From: Taibaiella sp.
Lineage (GTDB): Bacteria > Bacteroidota > Bacteroidia > Chitinophagales > Chitinophagaceae
Direction: 5' to 3'
Assembly: GCA_016786705.1 (NCBI GenBank)
Contig: JAEUVV010000006.1
Span: forward strand, 558,001-622,000
DNA: 64,000 nt
A program made the translations under genes and the position numbers. The notes under the pieces were generated by a model. The model saw only the letters and a program-made list of their open reading frames with translations. It was not told the DNA's origin and did no database searches. The first letter of the stretch is position 1. Each line of letters begins with the position of its first letter. Positions 15,575 through 24,050 of this stretch are shown here, piece by piece.

Positions 15575-18500
15575 ATGAAAAAAATCTACCTGCTGGCGGC
15601 ATGTATATGCTCGTCATGGCTTGTCGCGTCCGCTCAGGACGATGCAACCGTATCTTTTATGGGGTACCAGTCTATACAGGACAGCCTCATGCAGCACCTC
15701 GACAAGGACAAGATAAGCACCGGGGTGCTCTATGACCGGGTCAATCCAATAGCCCGGCTCACACAGCTAAAGGGCAAAGATGATGAGGCCATTGTTACCG
15801 GCTTGAGCCATGCCCGGCAGGCCTGGGACGAGCTCTACCGCGCTGCTTATTATAAAGACAACCTGCTGCCACTGGAATATGCAGAGCATATCATCACCCA
15901 GAACCAGCAGGAGCGCAATGCCCTGAGCCTGGGCTATATAGCCTTTGACTTTAACAGTATAGACCCCGAGGCATTTGATGCAGGCACGATCTACCGTGGA
16001 GCCGACAGCCTGCTGTATGATGGTGATGGCAATCCCTACCTGGCCCACCAGGTCAACCTACCACTACTGTCTACCAATGGCGTGAGCGGTAGCGAGCTGA
16101 AGCTGTACCTCGACCCGCGCCTGCAGCTGAACAATAGCGGCCTGCAGCTGAGCTATATGGAATTACAGGCCGGCGACAAGCAGCCTATCTCCATAGCTCC
16201 CGGCGAGCTCGCTACCCTGGATATCTCCAATATTACAGACTCTGCTATAAGGCTGGACATCAAGCTGCATTGGGTAGGGCTGACCCTGGCCGAGCGCTTT
16301 GAAGTGCTGCTGGAGAACGGCAACCTGGTACTGCTTAGCTCAACTACAACAGATTTATGTAATAGTGGGGATATACCTCTTAAACTATCGTCCGGGCCTG
16401 CCCTGCGCTTCCAGGGCTATACCGAGTCCGGCCCGGCAGAGGGGCATGGAGAGTACAAGGTATTCTACCGCAAGCCTGCCGGGGGCTGGGCAGCCTGTAA
16501 CGATGCGCATAGGGTCATCCGCAAGCCCATCATTATCATCGATGGATTTGATCCAGGAGATGAAAGGCATATAACTTCATATAATCGAAGTGGTAAAAAA
16601 GTCGACGGTATATGGGAATTGCTTTCCTATGGTACCAACCAGCACCTGGGAGACGACTTCCGGAATAAAGGATATGATGTGATCGTGCTCAATTTTCCTA
16701 AGCACCAGATCGGATCAGTAAGCGTTACCATATTCGGTAATACTTTTACGGTTCCCATTTACCGGGATGGCGGTGCAGACTATATAGAGCGCAATGCTAT
16801 GGTGCTCACCCGGCTCATCCAAAAGGTAAATGCAGACCTGCAGGCCGTGGGCAGTACCGAAAAGATCGTGGTGGTAGGCCCCAGCATGGGCGGCCAGATC
16901 GCGCGCTATGCGCTGAAATATATGGAGAACAACAATCTCAACCATAATACCCGTCTCTTTGTAAGCTTTGACAGTCCCAACCACGGCGCCAATATACCGG
17001 TAGGGCTGCAGTCCGCCATCCTGTATGCGGCCTATGTACAGGAGTCTGTAGATGCAAGAAAGCAGTATGAGCAGAGCATCCGCTCCACGGCGGCCAAGCA
17101 GATGCTGATCCACCAGGTAACGAACCAGTCACTGACGCAAAACGGCTGGACCTATCACTACCCCCTGGCCACACAAAATGACCTTTTCCGCCAGACCTGG
17201 CAAAGCACCATAGATAACATGGGCTATCCTACTCAGTTGAGAAAAGTAGCCCTGGTCAATGGTTCGCGCAATATGGCCTGGCAACCCTCTGTGAGCACCC
17301 TTATAGACTACGAGATCACCAAAGCTGGCGGCGGTGTGCCCCCGCAGGGAACCCGGCTTGCCAAGCTGCAGGTATACTCTACGGCCCATAACTTTTCCAG
17401 CAAGGTCTTTTATGGCCATATCCTCACCAAGCAAGCCATGAACATTTTTCACCACATTACCAATGGCTGGGGTAACCTTGACGGGGCCTCAGGGGGGCTG
17501 TTTGATGTAAGCCGCCAATTGACCAAAGAAATGACCACCGGCCAGTTTCGGGTGGACAATACAAAAATATGGTTCATCAATCTGCCGCTGAACGGCATCG
17601 GGGTGCTTCATGCCAATGCCGGGGATTACAATACATTTATTCCTACCGTAAGCGCATTGGGCTATAACAACCGCAACTTTGAATGGGGACAGAACCTGGG
17701 CACGAACAATCTTGTATGCAGTAACCAGATACCTTTTGACAACTATTACACCCCATCTTCCAATCAGCCCCATGTAACTATAACCGATGCCTCGGCGCAA
17801 TGGATCACCCAGGAGATAGAGAGAGGTCAGGCAAATTGTCCTAAAATCTGCAAAGCCATGTTACTGGTGAACAATGACCTGAACACACCGCTTTGCATCG
17901 GGAGTACCAGAACGTTTTACCACAACTACAACCTCCTGCCCGGTCAGACGGTGAGCTGGGAGTATTCAAACGGATTGTTGCAACTGATGAGCTCGAATAA
18001 TAGCTCCATTACCGTAAAGTCGCTCAATCATGGCGCTGCTTTTGTTAAAGCAATTATTAACAACCCCTGTGGGGCTAACCTTGAGGAAAAAATGATCTTC
18101 TCTTCCGGCGCGGGTTACAGCTTCACGGTTTCCAGGTATGACATCACAGGCCCGGCCGGTAAAGGTAAAGTGCTGGAAGTAAACCCTAATAGCCCGGCCA
18201 TCACGGCTATCTCATGGAGTATCGATGGCACCAACTATACCGATCATAACCAGGTTTTTTACAACGTATATAAAAATGGAACTGCGCCTAGCCGACAGGT
18301 ATGGCTGAAAACACAGAATAGCTGTGGGAGCCACTTTATGTCTAAGCCAGTATGGTTTGACAATAACGACTACAATGATTATTATACAGTAAATGCCGCC
18401 CTTCCGGATCTTTTGTCCACGGCGATAGCAGTATACCCGAATCCGACGCATAGCAGCTGGACGGTAGAAATCCCGGCACCAGAAGCAGCCAGGCTGGAGC

Positions 18501-18649
18501 TATACGATGCGACGGGGAGGAAAGTAAGGACAATAGAGCAAGTGCTGTTTAAGGCTGATATCGGAAGCGGAGAGCTGCCTGCAGGAGTATACCTGCTGAA
18601 AGTAATACTAAGCGGCCGGGAGACCAGCTATAAACTGATCAAACAATAA
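15575..18649 (+). CDS. T9SS-exported alpha/beta hydrolase (lipase/esterase-like)
   Basis: A 1024-residue secreted protein with a signal peptide (1-20, ending ASAQ). A long N-terminal region of unknown fold reaches to about residue 310. An alpha/beta-hydrolase core starts near IIIIDGFDPGDE (about 318) and holds the nucleophile motif GPSMGGQ with Ser437, followed by RLFVSFDSPNHGANIPVG, a lipase-like pattern. Ig/PKD-like segments occupy about 770-940. A type A T9SS sorting domain starts near VYPNPTHSSWTVE. It is probably a cell-surface or released lipase or esterase; the substrate is unknown, and the catalytic Asp and His could not be placed. The first two thirds are clearly GC-richer than the lipoprotein genes in front. 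Confidence 0.82.
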   Translation: MKKIYLLAACICSSWLVASAQDDATVSFMGYQSIQDSLMQHLDKDKISTGVLYDRVNPIARLTQLKGKDDEAIVTGLSHARQAWDELYRAAYYKDNLLPLEYAEHIITQNQQERNALSLGYIAFDFNSIDPEAFDAGTIYRGADSLLYDGDGNPYLAHQVNLPLLSTNGVSGSELKLYLDPRLQLNNSGLQLSYMELQAGDKQPISIAPGELATLDISNITDSAIRLDIKLHWVGLTLAERFEVLLENGNLVLLSSTTTDLCNSGDIPLKLSSGPALRFQGYTESGPAEGHGEYKVFYRKPAGGWAACNDAHRVIRKPIIIIDGFDPGDERHITSYNRSGKKVDGIWELLSYGTNQHLGDDFRNKGYDVIVLNFPKHQIGSVSVTIFGNTFTVPIYRDGGADYIERNAMVLTRLIQKVNADLQAVGSTEKIVVVGPSMGGQIARYALKYMENNNLNHNTRLFVSFDSPNHGANIPVGLQSAILYAAYVQESVDARKQYEQSIRSTAAKQMLIHQVTNQSLTQNGWTYHYPLATQNDLFRQTWQSTIDNMGYPTQLRKVALVNGSRNMAWQPSVSTLIDYEITKAGGGVPPQGTRLAKLQVYSTAHNFSSKVFYGHILTKQAMNIFHHITNGWGNLDGASGGLFDVSRQLTKEMTTGQFRVDNTKIWFINLPLNGIGVLHANAGDYNTFIPTVSALGYNNRNFEWGQNLGTNNLVCSNQIPFDNYYTPSSNQPHVTITDASAQWITQEIERGQANCPKICKAMLLVNNDLNTPLCIGSTRTFYHNYNLLPGQTVSWEYSNGLLQLMSSNNSSITVKSLNHGAAFVKAIINNPCGANLEEKMIFSSGAGYSFTVSRYDITGPAGKGKVLEVNPNSPAITAISWSIDGTNYTDHNQVFYNVYKNGTAPSRQVWLKTQNSCGSHFMSKPVWFDNNDYNDYYTVNAALPDLLSTAIAVYPNPTHSSWTVEIPAPEAARLELYDATGRKVRTIEQVLFKADIGSGELPAGVYLLKVILSGRETSYKLIKQ

Positions 18650-18951
18650 TATTAACGTAGCGGAAAATAATATTTTGAAACAAACTAAGTTCCATTAAAT
18701 TGATTTTGAGTTAAAAAGTAAGCTATAAACATATATAGTTTCCCGGGACGACAGATCCCTGGCAGTTAAGCGCCAGGGATTTTTTATTTCCCTGAGTGTG
18801 TAGTAATCATTTTTGTCGGGCTCTTTTCTGCTGTCTCATAATAAAGAATCTTACTTTCTGTTAAGTTTTTATCAATCCTGATTTATATCATGTCTTTTCT
18901 TTGTTAAATTTTCTTAATTTGTAATTAATAAAAGCCTCAAAACCAATTTTT
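18650..18951. other. Non-coding gap with one terminator
   Basis: This gap of about 300 bp holds the hydrolase terminator (18755-18788) and AT-rich sequence leading to the stress-protein gene. No ORF, RNA gene or repeat was recognised, and there is only a degenerate -7 box (TTAATTTG) near 18914. Confidence 0.6.
18755..18788 (+). terminator. Terminator after the exported hydrolase
   Basis: A 9-bp stem ATCCCTGGC/GCCAGGGAT (18755-18763 with 18772-18780) is followed by TTTTTTATTT. Confidence 0.8.
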
Positions 18952-19800
18952 ATGCATACGATACTTGTACCAGTAGATTTTTCAACCACTTCCTTAAATG
19001 CAGCCCGCTATGCCGTGCGCATGAGCAGGCAGCTTAAGGCCCAGAAATTGATCCTGTTTCATACCTATGGTGGTTCCTACCAGATATTAGACCAGGGTGC
19101 GGAAGTCGTTTACGAAACGACCAGAGTACTTTTAGAAAATATGAAAGAGGACCTTAACGCCTTGCAGCATGAGCTGAACCAGATCGCGCCTGCAGACCTG
19201 GAAATAGATAAAATTATTTCAGACGGCTTCCTCATAGAGGAGGTGCTGGCCCTGATCCCCAAGGAAAATATAGGCCTGATCGTGATGGGCATTACGGGAA
19301 AGAATACGATTGAGCAGAAACTCATCGGGAGTAATACCTACAGGCTGGCCAGCGAATCGCCGGTGCCGGTCCTCATAGTACCTTCCAAGGCCGATTTTAC
19401 CAGTGTAAGCAATGTGGCTTTGTCGCTCAGGTTCAAAGCCGGTATGATAGAGCAAACACCTTACCAGGAGATCAAGCATATGTTGCGTGAGTTGGGCGCC
19501 CAACTCACGATCCTGAATGTTGCCGATGACGACTACCGGACACAGCCTGTAGATATACAGTCCGGTGTTACCGCCAGTCACCGGATGTTTGATGATATCG
19601 AAGCGCATATTGTCTACCTCGGTAACGAAAATGTAGTGAGCTCAATCATTCACTATGTCAGCGACAACAATATCCAGTTACTGATCGCCGTAACCCATAA
19701 ACATGGCTTCCTGCAATCCCTGTTTAAAGGTTCTGTGACGAAGCAATTAGCTTTTCATACCGATGTGCCTTTAATGGTTTTCCGTGCACATGAGGATTAA
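18952..19800 (+). CDS. Universal stress protein with two UspA domains
   Basis: A 282-residue cytoplasmic protein with two tandem UspA domains. Domain one (about 1-143) begins MHTILVPVDFSTTSLNAARYAV and contains the nucleotide-binding pattern GITGKNTIEQKLIGSNTYRL and the strand SPVPVLIVP. Domain two (about 150-282) is more diverged and ends TKQLAFHTDVPLMVFRAHE. Double-domain Usp proteins of this length are common in Bacteroidota and respond to stress or starvation; the target is unknown. It is monocistronic, with its own terminator. Confidence 0.92.
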   Translation: MHTILVPVDFSTTSLNAARYAVRMSRQLKAQKLILFHTYGGSYQILDQGAEVVYETTRVLLENMKEDLNALQHELNQIAPADLEIDKIISDGFLIEEVLALIPKENIGLIVMGITGKNTIEQKLIGSNTYRLASESPVPVLIVPSKADFTSVSNVALSLRFKAGMIEQTPYQEIKHMLRELGAQLTILNVADDDYRTQPVDIQSGVTASHRMFDDIEAHIVYLGNENVVSSIIHYVSDNNIQLLIAVTHKHGFLQSLFKGSVTKQLAFHTDVPLMVFRAHED

Positions 19801-19838
19801 AAAAATAGTCCCGCAGGAGCTCTGCGGGACTATTTTTT
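19800..19838. terminator. Shared bidirectional terminator
   Basis: A perfect 17-bp stem (19800-19816 with 19822-19838) has a 5-base loop, with A-run and T-run at its ends. It lies between the convergent stress-protein and repeat-protein genes and should serve both. Confidence 0.88.
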
Positions 19839-19850
19839 AAGAGTAAATAA

Positions 19851-20993
19851 TTATTGAGTTTTCCCTTTGTAGAAAATCTTGTACATATTCTGCCCGAAGC
19901 GATATTGTAATACATCATAATCCAGGCGCCACTCTGCTACCTGGGCATTGGTCACATCGTACACCTCACCGTCAGAGAACATACGGATCATACCCGCGGT
20001 ATTGGTGTATACTAGGGAATTATATTGGGCTACGTAATTATTGCCCGGGTGGAAAGCGTCCAGGGTATATACTTTGCCTTTGTAGAACACTTTAAAATAG
20101 CCGCTGGGATCTTTATAAGAAACCACATTGTCCGATACCCGGTAATATTCAGGTGAAAAATAACCTACTTCCAATGCTTCTCCCTCGTAATAAATTTTAA
20201 AATAGCCGTCATTGGAAACGTAGGCCACTACATTGTCCCCGGCTTTATAGCTTGCCGGTGGAAAATTTTCTATCTCTTCGGTATTGCCATTATGAAATAC
20301 TTTAAAGGTTCTGTTGGCATCTACATAAGCGACCAGGTTACGACCCACATCAAAGCTGGTCACCGTAAAGTTTTCCTGCTCGATCATCTCTCCATGGTAG
20401 AATATCTTAAACCGGTTGGCGTAAGTAACAAAAGCGGCGATATTATCAGACACTTTAACAGAAGGGAGCTGCCCTGCAGCAATACTGGAGCCGTCATTAA
20501 CGGCATTGGTATCGAGGTTCAGGATATTCGTAGCGCCCAGGAAGCTTTCAATTTCGTAGATCTCACCATTATAATAGGCTTTATAGAGTGAGCGTACGTT
20601 GTCAAAAAACAGCACAACACTATCACCTACAGAATAGTTTGCGATATAATTGGATAATTTGGTCGATTTGCCGTTTTCCCAGACAAACAGGGCATTATTG
20701 TTGCGGTAAGCTACCAGGTTATCGGTAACCGTAAAATCAGTAGTAAATCCCTGGTTGATCTGCTGTACCCCGCCTTTGCTGTATATTTTGAAATTGCTGG
20801 TATTGTCAATATAAGGGATGGCCACGCGACCGACTTTGTATTTTATAGGGATCAGGCTCTCTATCCTGCGTTCTATACCATTGTCCCAGGCCATGAACTG
20901 GTTCTGGAAGTTGACAAATGCAGATACGGGTTGTGCCTGCGTCACACCAAATTGTGCTAGTACAATTAAGATTACAAAATAGAGTTGCTTCAT
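19851..20993 (-). CDS. Secreted protein with ten 35-residue repeats
   Basis: A 380-residue protein of unknown function with a signal peptide (1-20, cut before Gln21). The rest is made of ten repeats of about 35 residues. Each has the core [FY]-K-[IV]-[FY]-x-x-G, such as FKIYYEGEALEV and FKVFYKGKVYTL, followed by a polar stretch and D-N-[VL]-V-[AS]-Y. The cores start near residues 33, 68, 102, 137, 195, 230, 265, 300, 336 and 371. Only one step, 137 to 195, is longer, with 23 extra residues. This looks like a small-blade beta propeller or solenoid. No T9SS sorting domain or lipobox is present. It is the last gene of the tilS-murF operon, 28 bp after the ygjV-like gene. Confidence 0.85.
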   Translation of the reverse strand: MKQLYFVILIVLAQFGVTQAQPVSAFVNFQNQFMAWDNGIERRIESLIPIKYKVGRVAIPYIDNTSNFKIYSKGGVQQINQGFTTDFTVTDNLVAYRNNNALFVWENGKSTKLSNYIANYSVGDSVVLFFDNVRSLYKAYYNGEIYEIESFLGATNILNLDTNAVNDGSSIAAGQLPSVKVSDNIAAFVTYANRFKIFYHGEMIEQENFTVTSFDVGRNLVAYVDANRTFKVFHNGNTEEIENFPPASYKAGDNVVAYVSNDGYFKIYYEGEALEVGYFSPEYYRVSDNVVSYKDPSGYFKVFYKGKVYTLDAFHPGNNYVAQYNSLVYTNTAGMIRMFSDGEVYDVTNAQVAEWRLDYDVLQYRFGQNMYKIFYKGKTQ

Positions 20994-21021
20994 ATCGGAT
21001 TAAATTCAGTATCCCGTAAAA

Positions 21022-21264
21022 TTAATGATTTTCTGTTGTAGCAGCCTTCTTTTTGCTGAGCAAGTGGTAGCATTGAATGATCGCGATGATACCATTGGAG
21101 ATAATTAACGGATACTTCCAACCTAAGAGGATTCCGTAAATCACGAATAAAACACAGCCGATAAAGTTGATAATCCTTACCCACCGCAGTTCTCTGGGTA
21201 TAAAAGAAACTACGAGGATGGCCATTGCCACATATCCGACCACTTCTACAGCATTATTGTCCAT
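21022..21264 (-). CDS. YgjV-like small membrane protein
   Basis: An 80-residue inner-membrane protein with three hydrophobic stretches (about 8-22, 29-46 and 52-66). Its pattern, VGYVAMAILVVSFIPRELRWVRIINFIGC, then GWKYPLIISNGIIA, resembles the YgjV family. It lies 15 bp after murF and before the repeat protein in one operon. Function unknown. Confidence 0.78.
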   Translation of the reverse strand: MDNNAVEVVGYVAMAILVVSFIPRELRWVRIINFIGCVLFVIYGILLGWKYPLIISNGIIAIIQCYHLLSKKKAATTENH

Positions 21265-21279
21265 TGATTAAGATTTAAC

Positions 21280-22566
21280 TTATAAAGCAGGTAAAATTTC
21301 TTCCATTCTGGAGCCCCTTGATCCTTTGATAAGGATGCTGGCATTGCTTAGTGGGTTTTCTTCCAGCCAAAGCTTTGCCAGGCCAGCATTTTCGAAATAA
21401 CGGAAGTTATGTGCCGTAGTTTCAAATTCTTTACCGACAAGCACTACATGTTCAAAGCCCAAAGCCTTCACCAGGTCTGTCAATGCCTGGTGTTCGAGCC
21501 GGCAGTTCTCACCCATTTCTTTCATGGCACCTAAAAACAACCATTTTGTTTTTGGGGTTTGCAATGCGGCCATATTTTCCACCGCCAGCTTCATACTGCT
21601 GGGATTGGCATTGTAAGCGTCCATGATAATGGTATTGCTGCCTTTTTGCAAAAGTTGAGAGCGGCTGTTAGAGGGCGTATAGGCCTCAAGTGCCGCTTTA
21701 ATGGTGTCTACATCCATACCGAAGTGCGCCCCGATGGCAATCGCGGCCAGGGCATTGGGCAGGTTGTAATCACCTACCAGCTGGGTTTGGATCGTGGTTT
21801 CCATATTAGCGCTTAATAAGGCAAATTTTAATAAGCCGTCGCCGGAAAGCGCTTTGCCTATATAATGGGCGTTGCTGGTCCCGTAAGAGATCTGGTGTAC
21901 AACACCTTTGGCCATTTCCGCCAGGTAGTCCAGGTCGCTGTTGATGAATATAGTACCCTGTATTTCACGAATATAATCATAAAGCTCGCCCTTACCTTTC
22001 CGTATACCTTCCAGGCTGCCGAAACCTTCCAGGTGGGCTTTGCCTACATTATTGATCAGGCCATAATTCGGTTCTGCTATAGTGCAGTAAAAGGCAATCT
22101 CTTTCTGGTGATTCGCTCCCATTTCAATAATAGCCATTTCCGCATCCTCTTTTATGCTTAGCAGGGTCAGGGGAACGCCAATATGGTTGTTCAAATTACC
22201 TACTGTAGCATAAGTCTTGAATCGGGCACTTAGCACCTGGCTGACCAGCTCCTTAGTTGTAGTCTTGCCGTTGCTGCCGGTAATGGCTATAAAAGGAATG
22301 TTCAGTTGCCGCCTGTGGTGCAGCGCCAGTTGCTGCATACTGCTTAATACATCCTCCACGAGAATGCATTGCTCGTTATGAGCAGCCCCGGTTTCATCTA
22401 CTATCGCGTAAGCCGCACCATTCTGCAAAGCCTGCAGGGCAAAATCATTGCCATTGAAGCGATCTCCTTTTAAGGCAAAATACAGGTCGCCCGCCTGGAT
22501 CTTCCGGCTGTCGGTTTGCACCGAAGGGTGAGCTTTATAAATTTCGTATAATGCTGATACGTCCAT
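21280..22566 (-). CDS. murF: UDP-N-acetylmuramoyl-tripeptide--D-alanyl-D-alanine ligase
   Basis: The last cytoplasmic step of peptidoglycan precursor synthesis: ATP-dependent addition of D-Ala-D-Ala to UDP-MurNAc-tripeptide. The 428 residues show the Mur ligase plan: an N-terminal substrate domain (TDSRKIQAGDLYFALKG near 18-34), the ATP loop ITGSNGKTTTK (about 95-105), NLNNHIGVPLTLL, and the C-terminal domain with MDAYNANPSSM and LGAMKEMGENCRLEHQ. It starts 11 bp after tilS, away from the usual division/cell-wall cluster. Confidence 0.95.
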   Translation of the reverse strand: MDVSALYEIYKAHPSVQTDSRKIQAGDLYFALKGDRFNGNDFALQALQNGAAYAIVDETGAAHNEQCILVEDVLSSMQQLALHHRRQLNIPFIAITGSNGKTTTKELVSQVLSARFKTYATVGNLNNHIGVPLTLLSIKEDAEMAIIEMGANHQKEIAFYCTIAEPNYGLINNVGKAHLEGFGSLEGIRKGKGELYDYIREIQGTIFINSDLDYLAEMAKGVVHQISYGTSNAHYIGKALSGDGLLKFALLSANMETTIQTQLVGDYNLPNALAAIAIGAHFGMDVDTIKAALEAYTPSNSRSQLLQKGSNTIIMDAYNANPSSMKLAVENMAALQTPKTKWLFLGAMKEMGENCRLEHQALTDLVKALGFEHVVLVGKEFETTAHNFRYFENAGLAKLWLEENPLSNASILIKGSRGSRMEEILPAL

Positions 22567-22577
22567 GTTAGCTAAAC

Positions 22578-23948
22578 TTAGGTATTGTTTTTTTGAAAAT
22601 GTAAATGTAGGATATCTTTTGTAGCGGGGCCTACTTTAAAGCGCTCGTCGCTCCTGATGCCGCAAACCCATACAATTTTTTTATTAGACTCAAGCACCCA
22701 TACCTGTTCTTTTTCATGCTGGGGTATTTTCAGGTCGATCAGTAATTTTTTGACTTTCTTTTTCTTCATGCCCATACCGATAGGGTACAGGTAATCGCCC
22801 ATACGCCAGGGCCTGAGTAGCAGAGGGAAGCTTAAAGCTTTTGCGTCAATATAAGCCTCCGATGTCGTTATCTGGGCGGGTTTGGGCATTTCATCTACCC
22901 TTTTTGACTTAAGCGTGAATTGCTCCCTTTCGATATGAGTGATCCGGTCTTCGATCAGGATGTTTTCACTATAGCCTGCTTCAATGGGAGTGATGATGAA
23001 AAAATTACGGTCTTTGAGTAAGCGGTATTTATCAAAGTTAATATACCGCCCGGAGTCGCTATCGATCAGTTGTAAAGCATCAGGTAGCTGGCCCGGCCCA
23101 AGACCGAAAGGTTTCAGGAGCTCATAGACGATTGTAGCAAGCGGCTGGCAGTGTACCAGTTTTCTTAATGGTATATACAGGTCCTTTCCTCTTTGCGCTA
23201 CCAGTTTTTTCCGGTATCCCTGGATAGATTGTTTATACAATTGCTCAATCTCCCCGAAGCGTAGACTGTTTTGATAGATCGAGTTTACCGCATTGGGAAA
23301 GATGTGCTCAATTGCCGGTAATAGTTCCAGCCGGACTTTATTCCTGAGGTAATCAGTTTTTTGATTTGAAACGTCTTCCCGCCAGCTTATATTTTCCAGG
23401 GTGGCATAAGCAGTAAGTTCTGTTTTGTTGAAGGTAAGCAATGGCCTGATGACGCGCCCTTTCTCTGGTAAAATGCCGTGCAGCCCTTCAATACCGGTAC
23501 CTTTAAAGAAATTCATCAGGAGTGTTTCCACGCTGTCCTGCTGGTGATGCGCGGTAGCGATATAGTCAAATTTCAGCTCTTTTCTTAAGGCTTCAAACCA
23601 TTCATACCGTAGCCTGCGCGCCACGAGCTGCACATTACCTTCTTCGGCAACTATGCCTGCTGTATCAAAAGTATTCTGGTAATAAGGTACCCCGTTAACG
23701 GTTGCCCATTCTTTTACCAATGCGGCGTCCTGCTCTGAATCGGCGCCTCTTAACTGGAAATTACAATGGGCGATCACGAAATCAAACCCGGCCAGGCCAT
23801 AGGGACTTTTTGTAAAATAGTGTTTTGCATTGGCGAACAGCTGCGCCATACACATGCTGTCGCTACCGCCGCTGACGGCCAGGATTACTTTGGCATACCG
23901 CCATTCCTGTTGTTCCAGGTTTGCTGTAAATGATTCAAATAAAGCCAA
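22578..23948 (-). CDS. tilS: tRNA(Ile)-lysidine synthase, TTG start
   Basis: TilS changes the wobble C of the CAU-anticodon tRNA-Ile to lysidine, so that it reads AUA. The 456 residues have the PP-loop SGGSDS (26-31) in VILAVSGGSDSMCMAQLF, HCNFQLRG, ATAHHQQDSVET and GLHGI-type motifs, followed by the C-terminal TilS domain. Codon 1 is TTG at 23948: a stop lies four codons upstream, and the PP-loop needs these first residues. A near-consensus -7 box (TATCTTTA, 23975-23982) would give a 20-base leader. It heads the operon tilS-murF-ygjV-like-repeat protein. Confidence 0.94.
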   Translation of the reverse strand: MALFESFTANLEQQEWRYAKVILAVSGGSDSMCMAQLFANAKHYFTKSPYGLAGFDFVIAHCNFQLRGADSEQDAALVKEWATVNGVPYYQNTFDTAGIVAEEGNVQLVARRLRYEWFEALRKELKFDYIATAHHQQDSVETLLMNFFKGTGIEGLHGILPEKGRVIRPLLTFNKTELTAYATLENISWREDVSNQKTDYLRNKVRLELLPAIEHIFPNAVNSIYQNSLRFGEIEQLYKQSIQGYRKKLVAQRGKDLYIPLRKLVHCQPLATIVYELLKPFGLGPGQLPDALQLIDSDSGRYINFDKYRLLKDRNFFIITPIEAGYSENILIEDRITHIEREQFTLKSKRVDEMPKPAQITTSEAYIDAKALSFPLLLRPWRMGDYLYPIGMGMKKKKVKKLLIDLKIPQHEKEQVWVLESNKKIVWVCGIRSDERFKVGPATKDILHLHFQKNNT

Positions 23949-24050
23949 GAGATCGGTTTAAAAATTTGGAGGCATAAAGATAGTATTTATGCCTGTTGAA
24001 AGCATATTATCGATATGCAAAAATGTTTGTGATTTTTGTAAAAAAGAAGC

